Assembly (NCBI GenBank): GCA_018830135.1
Contig: JAHJTB010000095.1
Span: 1-38,144 of the forward strand
DNA length: 38,144 nucleotides
Reading direction: 5' to 3'
From: Pseudomonadota bacterium
GTDB taxonomy: Bacteria; Desulfobacterota; Desulfarculia; Adiutricales; JAGVGV01
Program-made: the position numbers and the translations under genes
The notes under the pieces: model-generated
Seen by the model: the letters and a program-made list of their open reading frames with translations, nothing else
Database searches by the model: none
What the model was told of the DNA's origin: nothing
Shown here: positions 14,102-22,326 of the stretch, one piece after another
How positions within the stretch are numbered: position 1 is the first letter of the stretch
Layout: the number at the start of each line of letters is the position of its first letter

Positions 14102-15865
14102 TTATTCGACCAATTGCAAGGTTCGACCGATTTTGACCAGCTCCTTGGAATCGTAGGCCAGTGAAAGGAATCGCCACAATTCCCGGCTTGACTCCTGGCC
14201 ATCCTTGTTCGAATCGCCCGCATAATGGACCTCGACGTTGATCAAGGCCTCCAGGTAACCCACCGCGAACCGGCTCGCACCGGGGAGCATGAACAGGTGG
14301 AGTATGAAAAAGTTTTCGTCGGACGATGCGCCTTTTTTCAAGCCGGCCAGCGCGTTGTGGTCGCCGTTCCTGAGCGCGTCAATCAAGGCGTTGAGTTCCG
14401 ACAGATCGAAGGTCCCTGACCGGTGTTTTTTTAAATAAACCTGTTTGACCTCGCAAAACTTGTCTTCTTCGACCGCCTGCTCGGCGAAATATCCGGCCAC
14501 GCCCACATATATGGCGGCCATGGCAAAAACACCGACGGCCAACAGCCAGTTCAACCAGGAGTGCCAAAAGCCGGAGCGCTGGTCCAGGAGGAAAAAAAGG
14601 AAGATCGGCGCGGCCATCAGGATAGCGGCGATCAGTGCGTACTTGCGGGCCGCGGAGGGACTCCGATTAGCGCCCTTTCGTCCGAAAAACTGGATGGTCC
14701 GGGCGACCGTCCAGCCCCCGCCGGCGATAAAACCCGCGGCGTACATGATGGCCAGTCCGATCATTCCAATGAACAGTATCCAACGGCCGGCTTTGGAAGC
14801 GACATAAACCCACAGCGGCATGATGGCCTGAAATACCAGCATCGACCACAAGAACCAGAAAACGAACCCGGCCACGGCCGCGACCGGAACCCCCAGCCTC
14901 AAGAGTCGGACGGCTTTGGGGCTGGTTTTTCCGCTGGGAACATACGCGCTCGGTCTCTCGCGGACGACGGAGGTCTTGAGTTCCTTCAGGACCTTTTTAG
15001 CCTCGTCTTCTTGTGTTAGTTTTTGTTTCAGCCGTTGCTGCAGCTTTTCCAGGTCGAACCGAAGCGAACCCAGGGCCTGCAGCCTGGTCTGTTCGTCCCT
15101 GATGACAACCTCGGGAGGGCGATTCGACTCGGCGGCGGCCATCACTTCCTCAGGCGGATTCAGGCCGTTGATTTCGAAACACATGGCCAGAAACCGGCGG
15201 ATCGGTTCGATGTTTTTCTCGGGAATGTTATGGTAGAGATTGCTGACGCCAATTTCCATTTCCCACTGCTTTTTTTCCCGTTGAATCCGGATTTGGCTCA
15301 ACTGTTCAAAGGGAATGGAGCGGACCGCACGGGTCAGGCTGCGGACGTGCAGATGCCGGTCGGTCAACAGTATCCCGAACGGCTTGTCCGAAGCCCGTTG
15401 GATTTCGAACCAAGCCAGAGGCCGCTCGTCCTCGGCCTTTTTGGCCCAGGCGCCGAAGGCCTCCGAGATCAATTCCTCGGGGATGTCCGGGGCCAGCAGA
15501 CACTGCGGCGCGGTTAATTGCGACCGGTATTTTTCCAGGACTTTCATTTTGGCCGGGTCGATTACGGCGGCCGCCTGTTTCACCGGGGCCTCGGCCGGAG
15601 CTTCCACCGGTTCGGCGGGTTCGGATTGAACCTCGTTCTTCAGCACCTGGCATTCGGCCCCGGTATTTTCGATGGCCTTTTTATATTTCAGGGCCTGTTC
15701 GCGGTCGAGATTATTACGGATGACCGTCGGCCGGCCGGAGAAAAGCGTTTCGACTTTTTCCGCATTCAGGTTGAAAATCCGGCCGAAACCGGCTTTGACC
15801 GTCTCAATGGAGAATCCGTCCTGAATTCGCCCCTGGAAAACGATTTTGTACGTTTCGTCGCTCAT
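14102..15865 (-). CDS. Multi-domain membrane protein of unknown function
   Basis: 587 residues that I cannot assign to a characterised family. Visible parts in order are: a compact domain at 5-76 (YKIVFQGRIQDGFSIETVKA...), reminiscent of a small L7/L12-like module found at the N-terminus of various membrane proteins; a Pro/Ala-rich linker at 80-100; a possible PH-like domain at 160-230 (GILLTDRHLHVRS...); a charged probable coiled coil at 255-300; four likely transmembrane helices (about 325-352, 362-382, 408-427, 438-460); and a soluble helical C-terminus. The ATG at 15865 has a strong GGAGGTGG site. It stands alone among repeat-rich gaps. A sensor or membrane-organising role is only a guess. 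Confidence 0.75.
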   Translation of the reverse strand: MSDETYKIVFQGRIQDGFSIETVKAGFGRIFNLNAEKVETLFSGRPTVIRNNLDREQALKYKKAIENTGAECQVLKNEVQSEPAEPVEAPAEAPVKQAAAVIDPAKMKVLEKYRSQLTAPQCLLAPDIPEELISEAFGAWAKKAEDERPLAWFEIQRASDKPFGILLTDRHLHVRSLTRAVRSIPFEQLSQIRIQREKKQWEMEIGVSNLYHNIPEKNIEPIRRFLAMCFEINGLNPPEEVMAAAESNRPPEVVIRDEQTRLQALGSLRFDLEKLQQRLKQKLTQEDEAKKVLKELKTSVVRERPSAYVPSGKTSPKAVRLLRLGVPVAAVAGFVFWFLWSMLVFQAIMPLWVYVASKAGRWILFIGMIGLAIMYAAGFIAGGGWTVARTIQFFGRKGANRSPSAARKYALIAAILMAAPIFLFFLLDQRSGFWHSWLNWLLAVGVFAMAAIYVGVAGYFAEQAVEEDKFCEVKQVYLKKHRSGTFDLSELNALIDALRNGDHNALAGLKKGASSDENFFILHLFMLPGASRFAVGYLEALINVEVHYAGDSNKDGQESSRELWRFLSLAYDSKELVKIGRTLQLVE

Positions 15866-16579
15866 TTATCGAGTCCACCTCCGGCGATTTGCATTGAGAA
15901 CCCACGGCCTCATACCAGCGAGCGTATTAATATAGCATATTCCTGAAAGTGTCCGAAACCCCCGTCCCCACCCACATCGGGACGAAGGGATTACCGGGTG
16001 AGGGAAATATTCGCTGGTCTACAATCTGGAGCTTGGGAACGAGCGGAAATCGCTTTTTCCCGTCGCGTATCCCCAAAACCGCCGTCTCTGCGAGGAGCGA
16101 AGCGACGAAGGTGTCTGGTGCTTCGAGGACCTGACGCATTGGCAATCGTCGAGGCCAGGGCCGCGTCCGCCTCGCGGGCTTCCAGAGAAGCGCCGAGGCC
16201 CGGGTCAGTTCGGCCGCCCCAGGGGCCTCGAACTTGAAGATGGCCCGGCCGCTCGCTTTCGCCATTATGGATGTCGTTTCAATCACAACCATGCCCCCTG
16301 CCCGGGTTTCCGAAACCAGGATGAAAAAGTGACCGGCAACTTATCTCCCAAATCCACGGGTAATCATGAAAACAGGTGACAAGCGGGAAGCAAGAGCGGG
16401 CGGTTTCCTGTTATAGGGCGATTTTTCGCCAACCGGTGCTGAACCCAACCGCAAAATTCGAACATGATTTTTGTTGACGGATTGGGCCGTGGCAGGCGGC
16501 TGAATGGATTGATATCAAGAATATATGAGGAAAATGACGGGGTTGCCGGTTGAGCCGGCGAGGCGTATCCCAGTATTTT
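15866..16579. other. 714-nt intergenic region with repeat remnants and a possible gene relic
   Basis: Contains GGAGCTTGGGAACGAG (16028-16043) and a diverged TGCGAGGAGCGAAGCGACGA copy (16089-16108). A minus-strand frame starting at 16292 reads plausibly for about 55 residues (MVVIETTSIMAKASGRAIFK...) and then runs into these repeats. It may be the relic of a gene cut by repeat insertion, but I do not recognise it. Nothing else is supported. Confidence 0.45.
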
Positions 16580-17047
16580 TTACTGATGAGTGCCATTTCT
16601 TCCGTTTCTGATGATGCGCCTGACCTTGTCAAGAATATCGAGCCGTTCGGAAGCGGAGAGGTCCTCGAGCATGATCGTCAGCCAGTCATCTTTCTCTTTT
16701 TCGATATTTTTCAGCGTCTTTTGGCCCTTGGGCGTGATTTCGAGCAGGGTCACGCGGTCGTCCCCGGGGAGGGGCTTCTTGACGATGAATCCGTCCTTTT
16801 CCAGTCGTTTGGCGATTCCGGTGATATTGGCGCCGGGAACGAGCATGATCCGGCTGACCTCGCTCATTTTGTTCCGTCCGCCCATGGAGGCCTCCAGAAC
16901 CCGCAGGACGTTGTACTGGGGGAAGGACAGACCGTACTTTCGGAACACGGCCGAGTGATTTCTCTTGAAAATCTCGGCGGCTCTGACAATGGCCATGAGC
17001 ACCTTCTCGTCCGTGCTCAGGTCGCTTTTGTACGTTCGTTCGGGCAT
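16580..17047 (-). CDS. MarR-family transcriptional regulator
   Basis: A 155-residue winged-helix protein. The MarR order is clear: N-terminal dimerisation helix, LSFPQYNVLRVLEA, recognition region ANITGIAKRLEKDGFIVKK, the PGDDR wing and the ITPKGQK segment followed by a C-terminal dimerisation helix. It probably represses a nearby gene or itself and responds to a small phenolic or CoA-linked ligand, as many relatives do. Its target is unclear: the closest genes are a methyltransferase-like membrane protein and an SDR, each separated by repeats. The upstream region has two TTGACA words in tandem (17159-17173, minus strand), but no matching -10. Confidence 0.9.
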   Translation of the reverse strand: MPERTYKSDLSTDEKVLMAIVRAAEIFKRNHSAVFRKYGLSFPQYNVLRVLEASMGGRNKMSEVSRIMLVPGANITGIAKRLEKDGFIVKKPLPGDDRVTLLEITPKGQKTLKNIEKEKDDWLTIMLEDLSASERLDILDKVRRIIRNGRNGTHQ

Positions 17048-17641
17048 GACGGCGTCATTATCCGATCAAAACCTCGATCAAGTCAATATGCGGCCTCCGC
17101 AAACCGGTTAAAATACCGGGCGGGGCGGCCGATCCAGAAGTGACGGGCCGGAAAAATATGTCAACCGTGTCAAGTTTTATAAGTGCTGACAGTGGGATAA
17201 AGACAACCTTAATGGGACCATACAGGATGGGACTACGCGGGACACCCATAAAATCGAGCCAATTTAGCATCGACTTTCGGTCACGAATTCCATGATGCCC
17301 TGGATCTGAAATAAATTTTATGGATGTCCGAGGTTATTCATTTTAAACGCCCTCAATGTCAGCCTTCCTCCGGCTTTACCCAAATCAACGATAAAGGCAG
17401 ACACTAAGAAAAAGCTGGCATCATGCCGAAAATGATCTTATTATCGGTCAGTTAAATTAATACAGCCACACGCCCATATGGGGGAACATCCGTTGGAACA
17501 AAGCCGTTTCCACCGCTTCCAGAAATACTTGTCTCAAAAACGGTCAACCGACAAATACCGAGGTAGTGATGCTGACTACTTGCAGCAATGGTAAAAATTG
17601 CGGCCCGAGGGTACCTATAACCCCGCTAACGGCGCATCCGG
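17048..17641. other. Intergenic region with MITE-like repeat copy 1
   Basis: No gene is supported. It carries the 90-bp repeat at 17240-17329. The remainder (17340-17641) has base composition nearer 50% G+C and looks like imported or non-coding DNA. Confidence 0.45.
17240..17329 (+). repeat. MITE-like 90-bp repeat, copy 1
   Basis: Ends are near-perfect 15-nt inverted repeats (GGACACCCATAAAAT and ATTTTATGGATGTCC, one mismatch). The whole unit matches 18338-18427 at about 89% by eye, same orientation and same length; similarity extends about 10 nt beyond both ends. No transposase is encoded, so a non-autonomous element is the best description. Confidence 0.75.
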
Positions 17642-18307
17642 CTACCAAACACCTGGCAACAACCGCCAAAGGACCCGCTTCTGATACTCGCGATATCCGA
17701 CAAGACGCTCGGAGAGCATTCGATCTTCGCGTGATGTTCGCGCCACGAACAAGATCGTGCCCACGACTGCGGGCGCCAAAGCCCATATGGAGCCTAGTGC
17801 GAACGGAAGGGCCAGGTGGGCGAGAAGCACACCCGCGTACCCGGGATGCCGAACCAGGGAGTACGGGCCTGACGAGACGACCGAGTGACCACGATCATCC
17901 TGAATTCGCACAACGGTGGCAAAGAACGGATTGGTAAGGACGGCCCAGAATGCGAAGACATAGCCAAGTGCGAAGACAAAGAACGCCGTCCCCTGAATGG
18001 ATTCGGGGATGGGGATGGCAGGGCCGAAGCGAACCGCATCAAGGCCGGCGACCACAAACAAACCAGGGTACAGGCCAAGATATCCCAAGATGGCAAGGAC
18101 CACGTCTTCGCGTTCCACTCCCGGACCTGGAGCCACCCGCTCCCGGAGAAGGTCAGGGTCGAGAAAGGCGAAGGCAGCCGCTTTGGAGGCGACATAAATC
18201 CCGAGAACAGCCCAGGCCATAGGCCATGAGAGCTGTCCGGCGGAGCCGAATAAGCACGAGCCTTGAAAGAGGATTAATGCCATGGTTATAGCAATGGCCC
18301 GAATCAT
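17642..18307 (-). CDS. Isoprenylcysteine carboxyl methyltransferase-like membrane protein
   Basis: A 221-residue protein with about five hydrophobic segments. The C-terminal half has the ICMT/PEMT signature: SSGPYSLVRHPGYAGVLL with the SAM-binding RHPxYxG motif, then EDRMLSERLVGYREYQKRV and RLLPGVW. Bacterial members are integral membrane SAM-dependent methyltransferases whose substrates are mostly unknown; bacteria do not prenylate proteins as eukaryotes do. The ATG at 18307 has GAGGAGGT upstream. The gene lies between two 90-bp MITE-like repeats, with the right copy only 31 nt from its start codon, so its promoter may lie within or beyond that repeat. Confidence 0.85.
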   Translation of the reverse strand: MIRAIAITMALILFQGSCLFGSAGQLSWPMAWAVLGIYVASKAAAFAFLDPDLLRERVAPGPGVEREDVVLAILGYLGLYPGLFVVAGLDAVRFGPAIPIPESIQGTAFFVFALGYVFAFWAVLTNPFFATVVRIQDDRGHSVVSSGPYSLVRHPGYAGVLLAHLALPFALGSIWALAPAVVGTILFVARTSREDRMLSERLVGYREYQKRVLWRLLPGVW

Positions 18308-18337
18308 TTTACACCTCCTCGCCGTTGGGACTAGGCG

Positions 18338-18427
18338 GGACACCCATAAAATAGAGTCAATTCACCATCCACTTTCGGTCACGAATTTCATGATGCCCTG
18401 GGTCTGAAATAATTTTTATGGAGGTCC
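18338..18427 (+). repeat. MITE-like 90-bp repeat, copy 2
   Basis: Copy of 17240-17329 with about ten differences. Its own terminal inverted repeats are less perfect (GGACACCCATAAAAT versus ATTTTTATGGAGGTCC). It may supply the upstream region of the methyltransferase gene. Confidence 0.75.
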
Positions 18428-18492
18428 AGAATTATTCCATCCAAGGTTATTCCAGCGAAAGCGAATGAAATGGTATGTATGGGCGCCTGACG

Positions 18493-19458
18493 TTATTTGC
18501 CTCGCGCTTCAGCGGCAGCCTGGATTCGCTGGATCATGGAATCGTCATAGGCCTCTTCCGGGAACTCCCTGACCAGGCGATCCAGATCATGAGCGTCCTG
18601 GCCGACCAGAATCCGCCACTGGTCCCGGCGCACGCCGTCCAGGATGGCGTCCGCCGCCTCCGCCGCGCTGACCGGGGCGTTGTTCTGAAAATCCGATCGC
18701 ATTTGTTGCAGGAATGATTTCAGGGCCTCGTCGGTAATGCCGTCCGTCGGGATGCCTCTCCTGGCGATTCTCCCGCGAATCCGGTTCAGGTCCTCGGCCG
18801 TCATTTCCTCAACCTCGGGATAGCCCAGGACCCGTGGCGAATTGAAGCTGATCGAGGTGCCGATATGCCCCGGCATGACCAGGGAGACCTTGATGTGAGG
18901 GGCGTTCAGTTTCAAGTCGACCAGCAGGGCCTCGGTAAATCCCTTGACCGCGAACTTGGCGGCGGAGTAGGCCGTGTGTTCGATGTTGGGACCGAGGCAG
19001 GCCCAGAAACCGTTGATGCTGCTGATGTTGATGATATGCCCCTCGTCGGCGGACAGGAGCATGGGCATGAAGGCCCGGGTGCAGTAATAGACCCCGAACC
19101 AGTCGATGCCGAAGACCCGGTCCCACTCTTCGCGGGGATCGAGAATGAAACTGCCCCCTCCGCCCACGCCGGCGTTGTTGAAAAGCAGGTTGATCGTCTC
19201 GGCGCCGTGCCGTTCCCGGACGGCCCGGCGGAAGGCCAGGACCTGCGACTCGTCGGAGACGTCACATTCATGGGCCGTGACCGGCGTACCGTCGGGTGCG
19301 GCCTTGCGGGCAGCCTCAACCGTCTCGGCCAGATTGTCCATCAGCACATCGCAGACGGCGACGCCGCATCCTGCCGCCGCCAGCTTGATCGCCAGTTCCC
19401 GGCCCATGCCCGTACCCGCTCCGGTGATAACGGCCAGCTTGTCCTTGAATTCTTTCAT
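18493..19458 (-). CDS. Short-chain dehydrogenase/reductase (SDR)
   Basis: A 321-residue classical SDR. The cofactor loop TGAGTGMG is at residues 12-19, NNAG at 94-97, and the catalytic triad S147 (NISSING), Y164 and K168 (YSAAK) is intact. An acidic residue after the second strand (CDV) suggests NAD preference. The C-terminal ~90 residues extend beyond the usual 250, as in subfamilies acting on hydrophobic alcohols or acyl chains. The substrate is unknown. AAGGAGAA precedes the ATG. It is monocistronic, with no partner gene nearby on its strand. Confidence 0.9.
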   Translation of the reverse strand: MKEFKDKLAVITGAGTGMGRELAIKLAAAGCGVAVCDVLMDNLAETVEAARKAAPDGTPVTAHECDVSDESQVLAFRRAVRERHGAETINLLFNNAGVGGGGSFILDPREEWDRVFGIDWFGVYYCTRAFMPMLLSADEGHIINISSINGFWACLGPNIEHTAYSAAKFAVKGFTEALLVDLKLNAPHIKVSLVMPGHIGTSISFNSPRVLGYPEVEEMTAEDLNRIRGRIARRGIPTDGITDEALKSFLQQMRSDFQNNAPVSAAEAADAILDGVRRDQWRILVGQDAHDLDRLVREFPEEAYDDSMIQRIQAAAEARGK

Positions 19459-20107
19459 TGCCTGAAATTCTCCTTAACGCTCCGGATTGCATCATGTCCG
19501 TGTGAATGAAGATTAAATCGCCGTTTGCCGTGAGGCCGGCCGCTCCATCCCAACCGTATGGCCGATTTCCAATTTCCTGCTTGAGAGCATAGTAATCGAA
19601 CGAACTCGATGCAGTCAACCGATTGAGAACGATCAGGCATGGCCAGAAATGATTTTGAACCGTGTACCGTTCAACCCAGTTTCGGGTCACGCCAGGATTT
19701 CTCCGCTCCTGCAAATGCGGTCAAGGGTTACCGAAGACGCAGGCCTGGCCATTAATCTACCTCGACCGCGTCCTGGAGGGTAAAAAAGCAGGCCTGTATG
19801 AGTATGTGCCCCACCCGATCCGTGAACACCGGGGGCTAAAAATGCATTGCTGGCATTTTTGAGGATGGCGGTTGCCCTGGAGGCTGACAGCGATTTGAGC
19901 CTTTCGCTGATCTGTCTCCTTCTCGGCGCCGCTTCATTGGTGGTGATCACAGCCGCGACTCACGACCTGTTAATCAGGCGGGTCAAAGCGCTGCGGTTTC
20001 TGTTCGGGATGAAGGCCAAAGAGTGAATCTCGTTTCGTGGGGGGGAGGAAGCAGAAATTGAAAAAATCTACTGGAGTGAAGATTATAATTTTAAGAAAAA
20101 ATTTCGT
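19459..20107. other. Intergenic region, GC-rich to AT-rich transition
   Basis: The left part is ordinary GC-rich DNA. Near 20026 composition drops abruptly, marking the left edge of the AT-rich island. Apart from the small reading frame at 19865-20026 I see nothing coding and no flanking direct repeat that would define an integration event. Confidence 0.4.
19865..20026 (+). CDS. Possible small membrane protein or gene relic
   Basis: A 53-residue reading frame with one clear hydrophobic segment (about residues 11-32, LSLSLICLLLGAASLVVIT) and a basic tail (IRRVKALRFLFGMKAKE). This is a plausible single-helix membrane protein. There is no strong ribosome site, and the frame stays open about 13 codons upstream of the ATG. 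It ends right at the left edge of the AT-rich island, so it could be the C-terminal end of a broken gene. No family recognised. Confidence 0.3.
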   Translation: MAVALEADSDLSLSLICLLLGAASLVVITAATHDLLIRRVKALRFLFGMKAKE

Positions 20108-20136
20108 TTGCATTTTAAGAATCGGTAAGTTATTAT
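20108..20136 (+). promoter_or_regulatory. Predicted promoter of the AT-rich island genes
   Basis: TTGCAT (20108-20113), 17-nt spacer, TATTAT (20131-20136), about 170 nt before the first island gene. AT-rich DNA gives chance matches, so confidence is limited. Confidence 0.35.
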
Positions 20137-20308
20137 AACAATGTATAAAATTATTCATTATCGTACGCAATTTTTGATTTCAATGAGTTTGGCGTTGTGC
20201 CTGATTTCATTGTTGGTATAGGTATTGGTTTGAATTGGATATTATGAGAGCGTTTTCAATACAATATTTTTTAAATACTACATTTATATCTTATAATGGA
20301 GGCCCGAT

Positions 20309-21382
20309 ATGGATTTTGTTGACAAGATTAATGAAATTGTCAATCGAATACCCAAACAATTGGATTATATTAAAACAGAAGAAGCAACAAAAAACGCTTT
20401 CGTTATGCCATTTATCGCCGCCCTTGGCTATGACATCTTTAATCCAATGGAGGTAGTTCCTGAGTTTACCACAGATATTGGAATAAAGAAAGGTGAAAAA
20501 GTAGATTATGCAATATGTAAAGACAACAAGGTCATAGTTTTAATTGAATGTAAGTGGTGTGGCGCAAATCTTGAAAAGGAGCATGCATCTCAACTATATA
20601 GATACTTTTCTGTCTCCGAGGCACGCTTTGGAATCTTAACAAATGGGATAATTTATTACTTCTATTCTGATATCGATGAACCCAATAAAATGGATCCGAA
20701 GCCGTTTTTCATTTTTAATTTACTTGATTTTGATGATAAGCATATTTTTGAATTAAAAAAATTCACAAAATCATCGTTTGAGTTAGATAACATTTTGGCG
20801 ACCGCGAGCGAACTTAAATATACTGGGGCGATAAAGCGGATTATTATCGATGAGATGTCATCTTGTACTGATGATTTTGTTAGGTTCTTTGCGTCTCGGG
20901 TATATTCGGGCAGGCTAACACAAATCGTTTTAGAGCAATTTCGAAATATAGTTAAAGAGGCTTTTAATCAGTTTATTAGGGAAAGGGTAAATGATCGCTT
21001 GAAATCGGCACTTGATGCTGATCATGAAGAACAGGCGGAAATTGTTGAAGAAATAGAGCGATCTGAGATAGTTGATAAAGGAATAATCACCACAGAGGAA
21101 GAACTAGAGGGTTATTATATTGTTAAAGCTATAGTAAGAGAGATTGTTGATGTTAGCCGAATAATGATGAGGGACACCAAGAGTTATTGTGGTATTTTGC
21201 TTGACGATAACAACCGGAAACCAATATGTCGATTGCATTTTAATTATTCACAAAAACATCTCGGCCTTTTTTCAAGTAAAAATGAAGAACGGGTCCCAAT
21301 AAATCGAGTGGATGAAATTTATCAGTATGCAGATAGGATCAAAGCAGTTATCAACGAATACGAAATGTCTTCAAGTCCGTAA
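20309..21382 (+). CDS. HsdR N-terminal-like PD-(D/E)xK nuclease-domain protein
   Basis: A 357-residue protein whose first ~150 residues resemble the nuclease domain at the N-terminus of type I restriction HsdR subunits: FVMPFIAALGYDIFNP, then D66 in KVDYAI and E80-x-K82 in VLIECKW, which together form the PD-(D/E)xK site. No helicase domain follows, unlike true HsdR. The C-terminal half has a charged helical stretch (about 205-265) and a beta-rich end. Stand-alone proteins of this kind are widespread and often annotated as type I restriction enzyme R-domain proteins; their role is largely unknown to me, with phage defence a plausible one. GGAGG precedes the ATG. Codon use is AT-rich, unlike its neighbours, indicating horizontal transfer. 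Confidence 0.82.
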   Translation: MDFVDKINEIVNRIPKQLDYIKTEEATKNAFVMPFIAALGYDIFNPMEVVPEFTTDIGIKKGEKVDYAICKDNKVIVLIECKWCGANLEKEHASQLYRYFSVSEARFGILTNGIIYYFYSDIDEPNKMDPKPFFIFNLLDFDDKHIFELKKFTKSSFELDNILATASELKYTGAIKRIIIDEMSSCTDDFVRFFASRVYSGRLTQIVLEQFRNIVKEAFNQFIRERVNDRLKSALDADHEEQAEIVEEIERSEIVDKGIITTEEELEGYYIVKAIVREIVDVSRIMMRDTKSYCGILLDDNNRKPICRLHFNYSQKHLGLFSSKNEERVPINRVDEIYQYADRIKAVINEYEMSSSP

Positions 21383-21469
21383 ATACGAAATATTTTCCAG
21401 AAGACTTAGCTTTTCCATTTTGATTAAAGGCTTATTTGACTTGGAGAAAAAAATAGTGGGTCTTTTTGT

Positions 21470-21985
21470 ATGAATGAATACTCGGGGCAACAAAAAAAAT
21501 TATTGGAGTGTAATGCCATTAAAAATTTTATTCTGGAATTTAACAGGACGCACATAAAGAAAATTTTGCTTAAAGAACTCATTGAAAGGCATGGTATTCC
21601 AGACACACACTGCTACTTAAACGGGAATGATCTATGGGTGGAAGTTGTTCACTCGTACGGAACAAATATTGAAGCAGCAGTTAGATTGGATAATCGAAAT
21701 ATATCTGACTACCCTGAAAAAATACAAAAGAAACATCGTATAATACCAGTTAATATAAGGGCCATCAATTCTTTAAATCAAAGGCTATTTGATAAGTCTA
21801 AAAAAAATTACATTGTTCAACCCGTTTGGCTTCTTGTTCGGAACGGTTTCACTTTATGGGGTAAAAGGGATTACATAAATAACAGAACAAGTATTATAAT
21901 ACCTCCAAGACATCCATTTCAGAAAATTTGGCTTTTATGTGATCAACATTCAATCGGGGCCCCAGGAATCATTCGCCTAGCATAA
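21470..21985 (+). CDS. Unknown AT-rich-island protein, possible second nuclease fold
   Basis: 171 residues, no family that I can name with confidence. Residues 40-61 read ERHGIPDTHCYLNGNDLWVE followed by VVH: an acidic residue in a loop, then E58-x-x-H61 on a strand, which could be a variant PD-(D/E)xK-type core. The C-terminus has a second alpha/beta-looking region (VQPVWLLVRNGFTLWG... HPFQKIWLLC). It follows the HsdR-like gene by 87 nt on the same strand and shares its low G+C, so they probably arrived together and are co-expressed. The ribosome site is weak. The nuclease idea is inference. Confidence 0.65.
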   Translation: MNEYSGQQKKLLECNAIKNFILEFNRTHIKKILLKELIERHGIPDTHCYLNGNDLWVEVVHSYGTNIEAAVRLDNRNISDYPEKIQKKHRIIPVNIRAINSLNQRLFDKSKKNYIVQPVWLLVRNGFTLWGKRDYINNRTSIIIPPRHPFQKIWLLCDQHSIGAPGIIRLA

Positions 21986-22326
21986 ATACTTGCGAACGTA
22001 CAAGGCATCGATATTGCCAGATTGATTGCCACACCAATTATATGCTGTAAATTCAAATCGATATCTCCCCGAACACCCCAACCATCTTGTTCCACAGACT
22101 ATCGATCAGGGGGCGGTCGTGGCGGACGGCGAGGAGGCCGACGTCGCGGGCGCCGCTGACGTCCCGTTCAGCCATGATTACCAGACGAGGCCGGGTTCTG
22201 GTTGACGGAAGCCTATCTGTTTGACAGGAACGGTTTTGCCGGAATATTATACCGACAAAGCGTCAGATTTTCAGGGGAGTTGGGGAAGGATCGCCTGTCG
22301 GAATCTGAAAACCAGGGAGGACCGTC
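21986..22326. other. Right edge of the AT-rich island
   Basis: Composition returns to GC-rich near 22060. A 40-residue minus-strand frame (22053-22175, starting MAERDVSGARDVGLLAVRHD) begins in GC-rich DNA and ends just inside the island. It may be a gene truncated by the island's insertion, but I cannot match it. No obvious direct repeat pairs with the left edge. Confidence 0.4.

Noticed and set aside
17159-17173. Tandem TTGACA words upstream of the MarR gene as a promoter
   Set aside because: Neither has an acceptable -10 hexamer at 16-18 nt on the minus strand. They may be part of an operator, but nothing more can be shown.
17340-18320. Idea that the methyltransferase-like gene is an integron cassette
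   Set aside because: I could not find a convincing attC core (RYYYAAC...GTTRRRY) pair; the flanking repeats have different ends.
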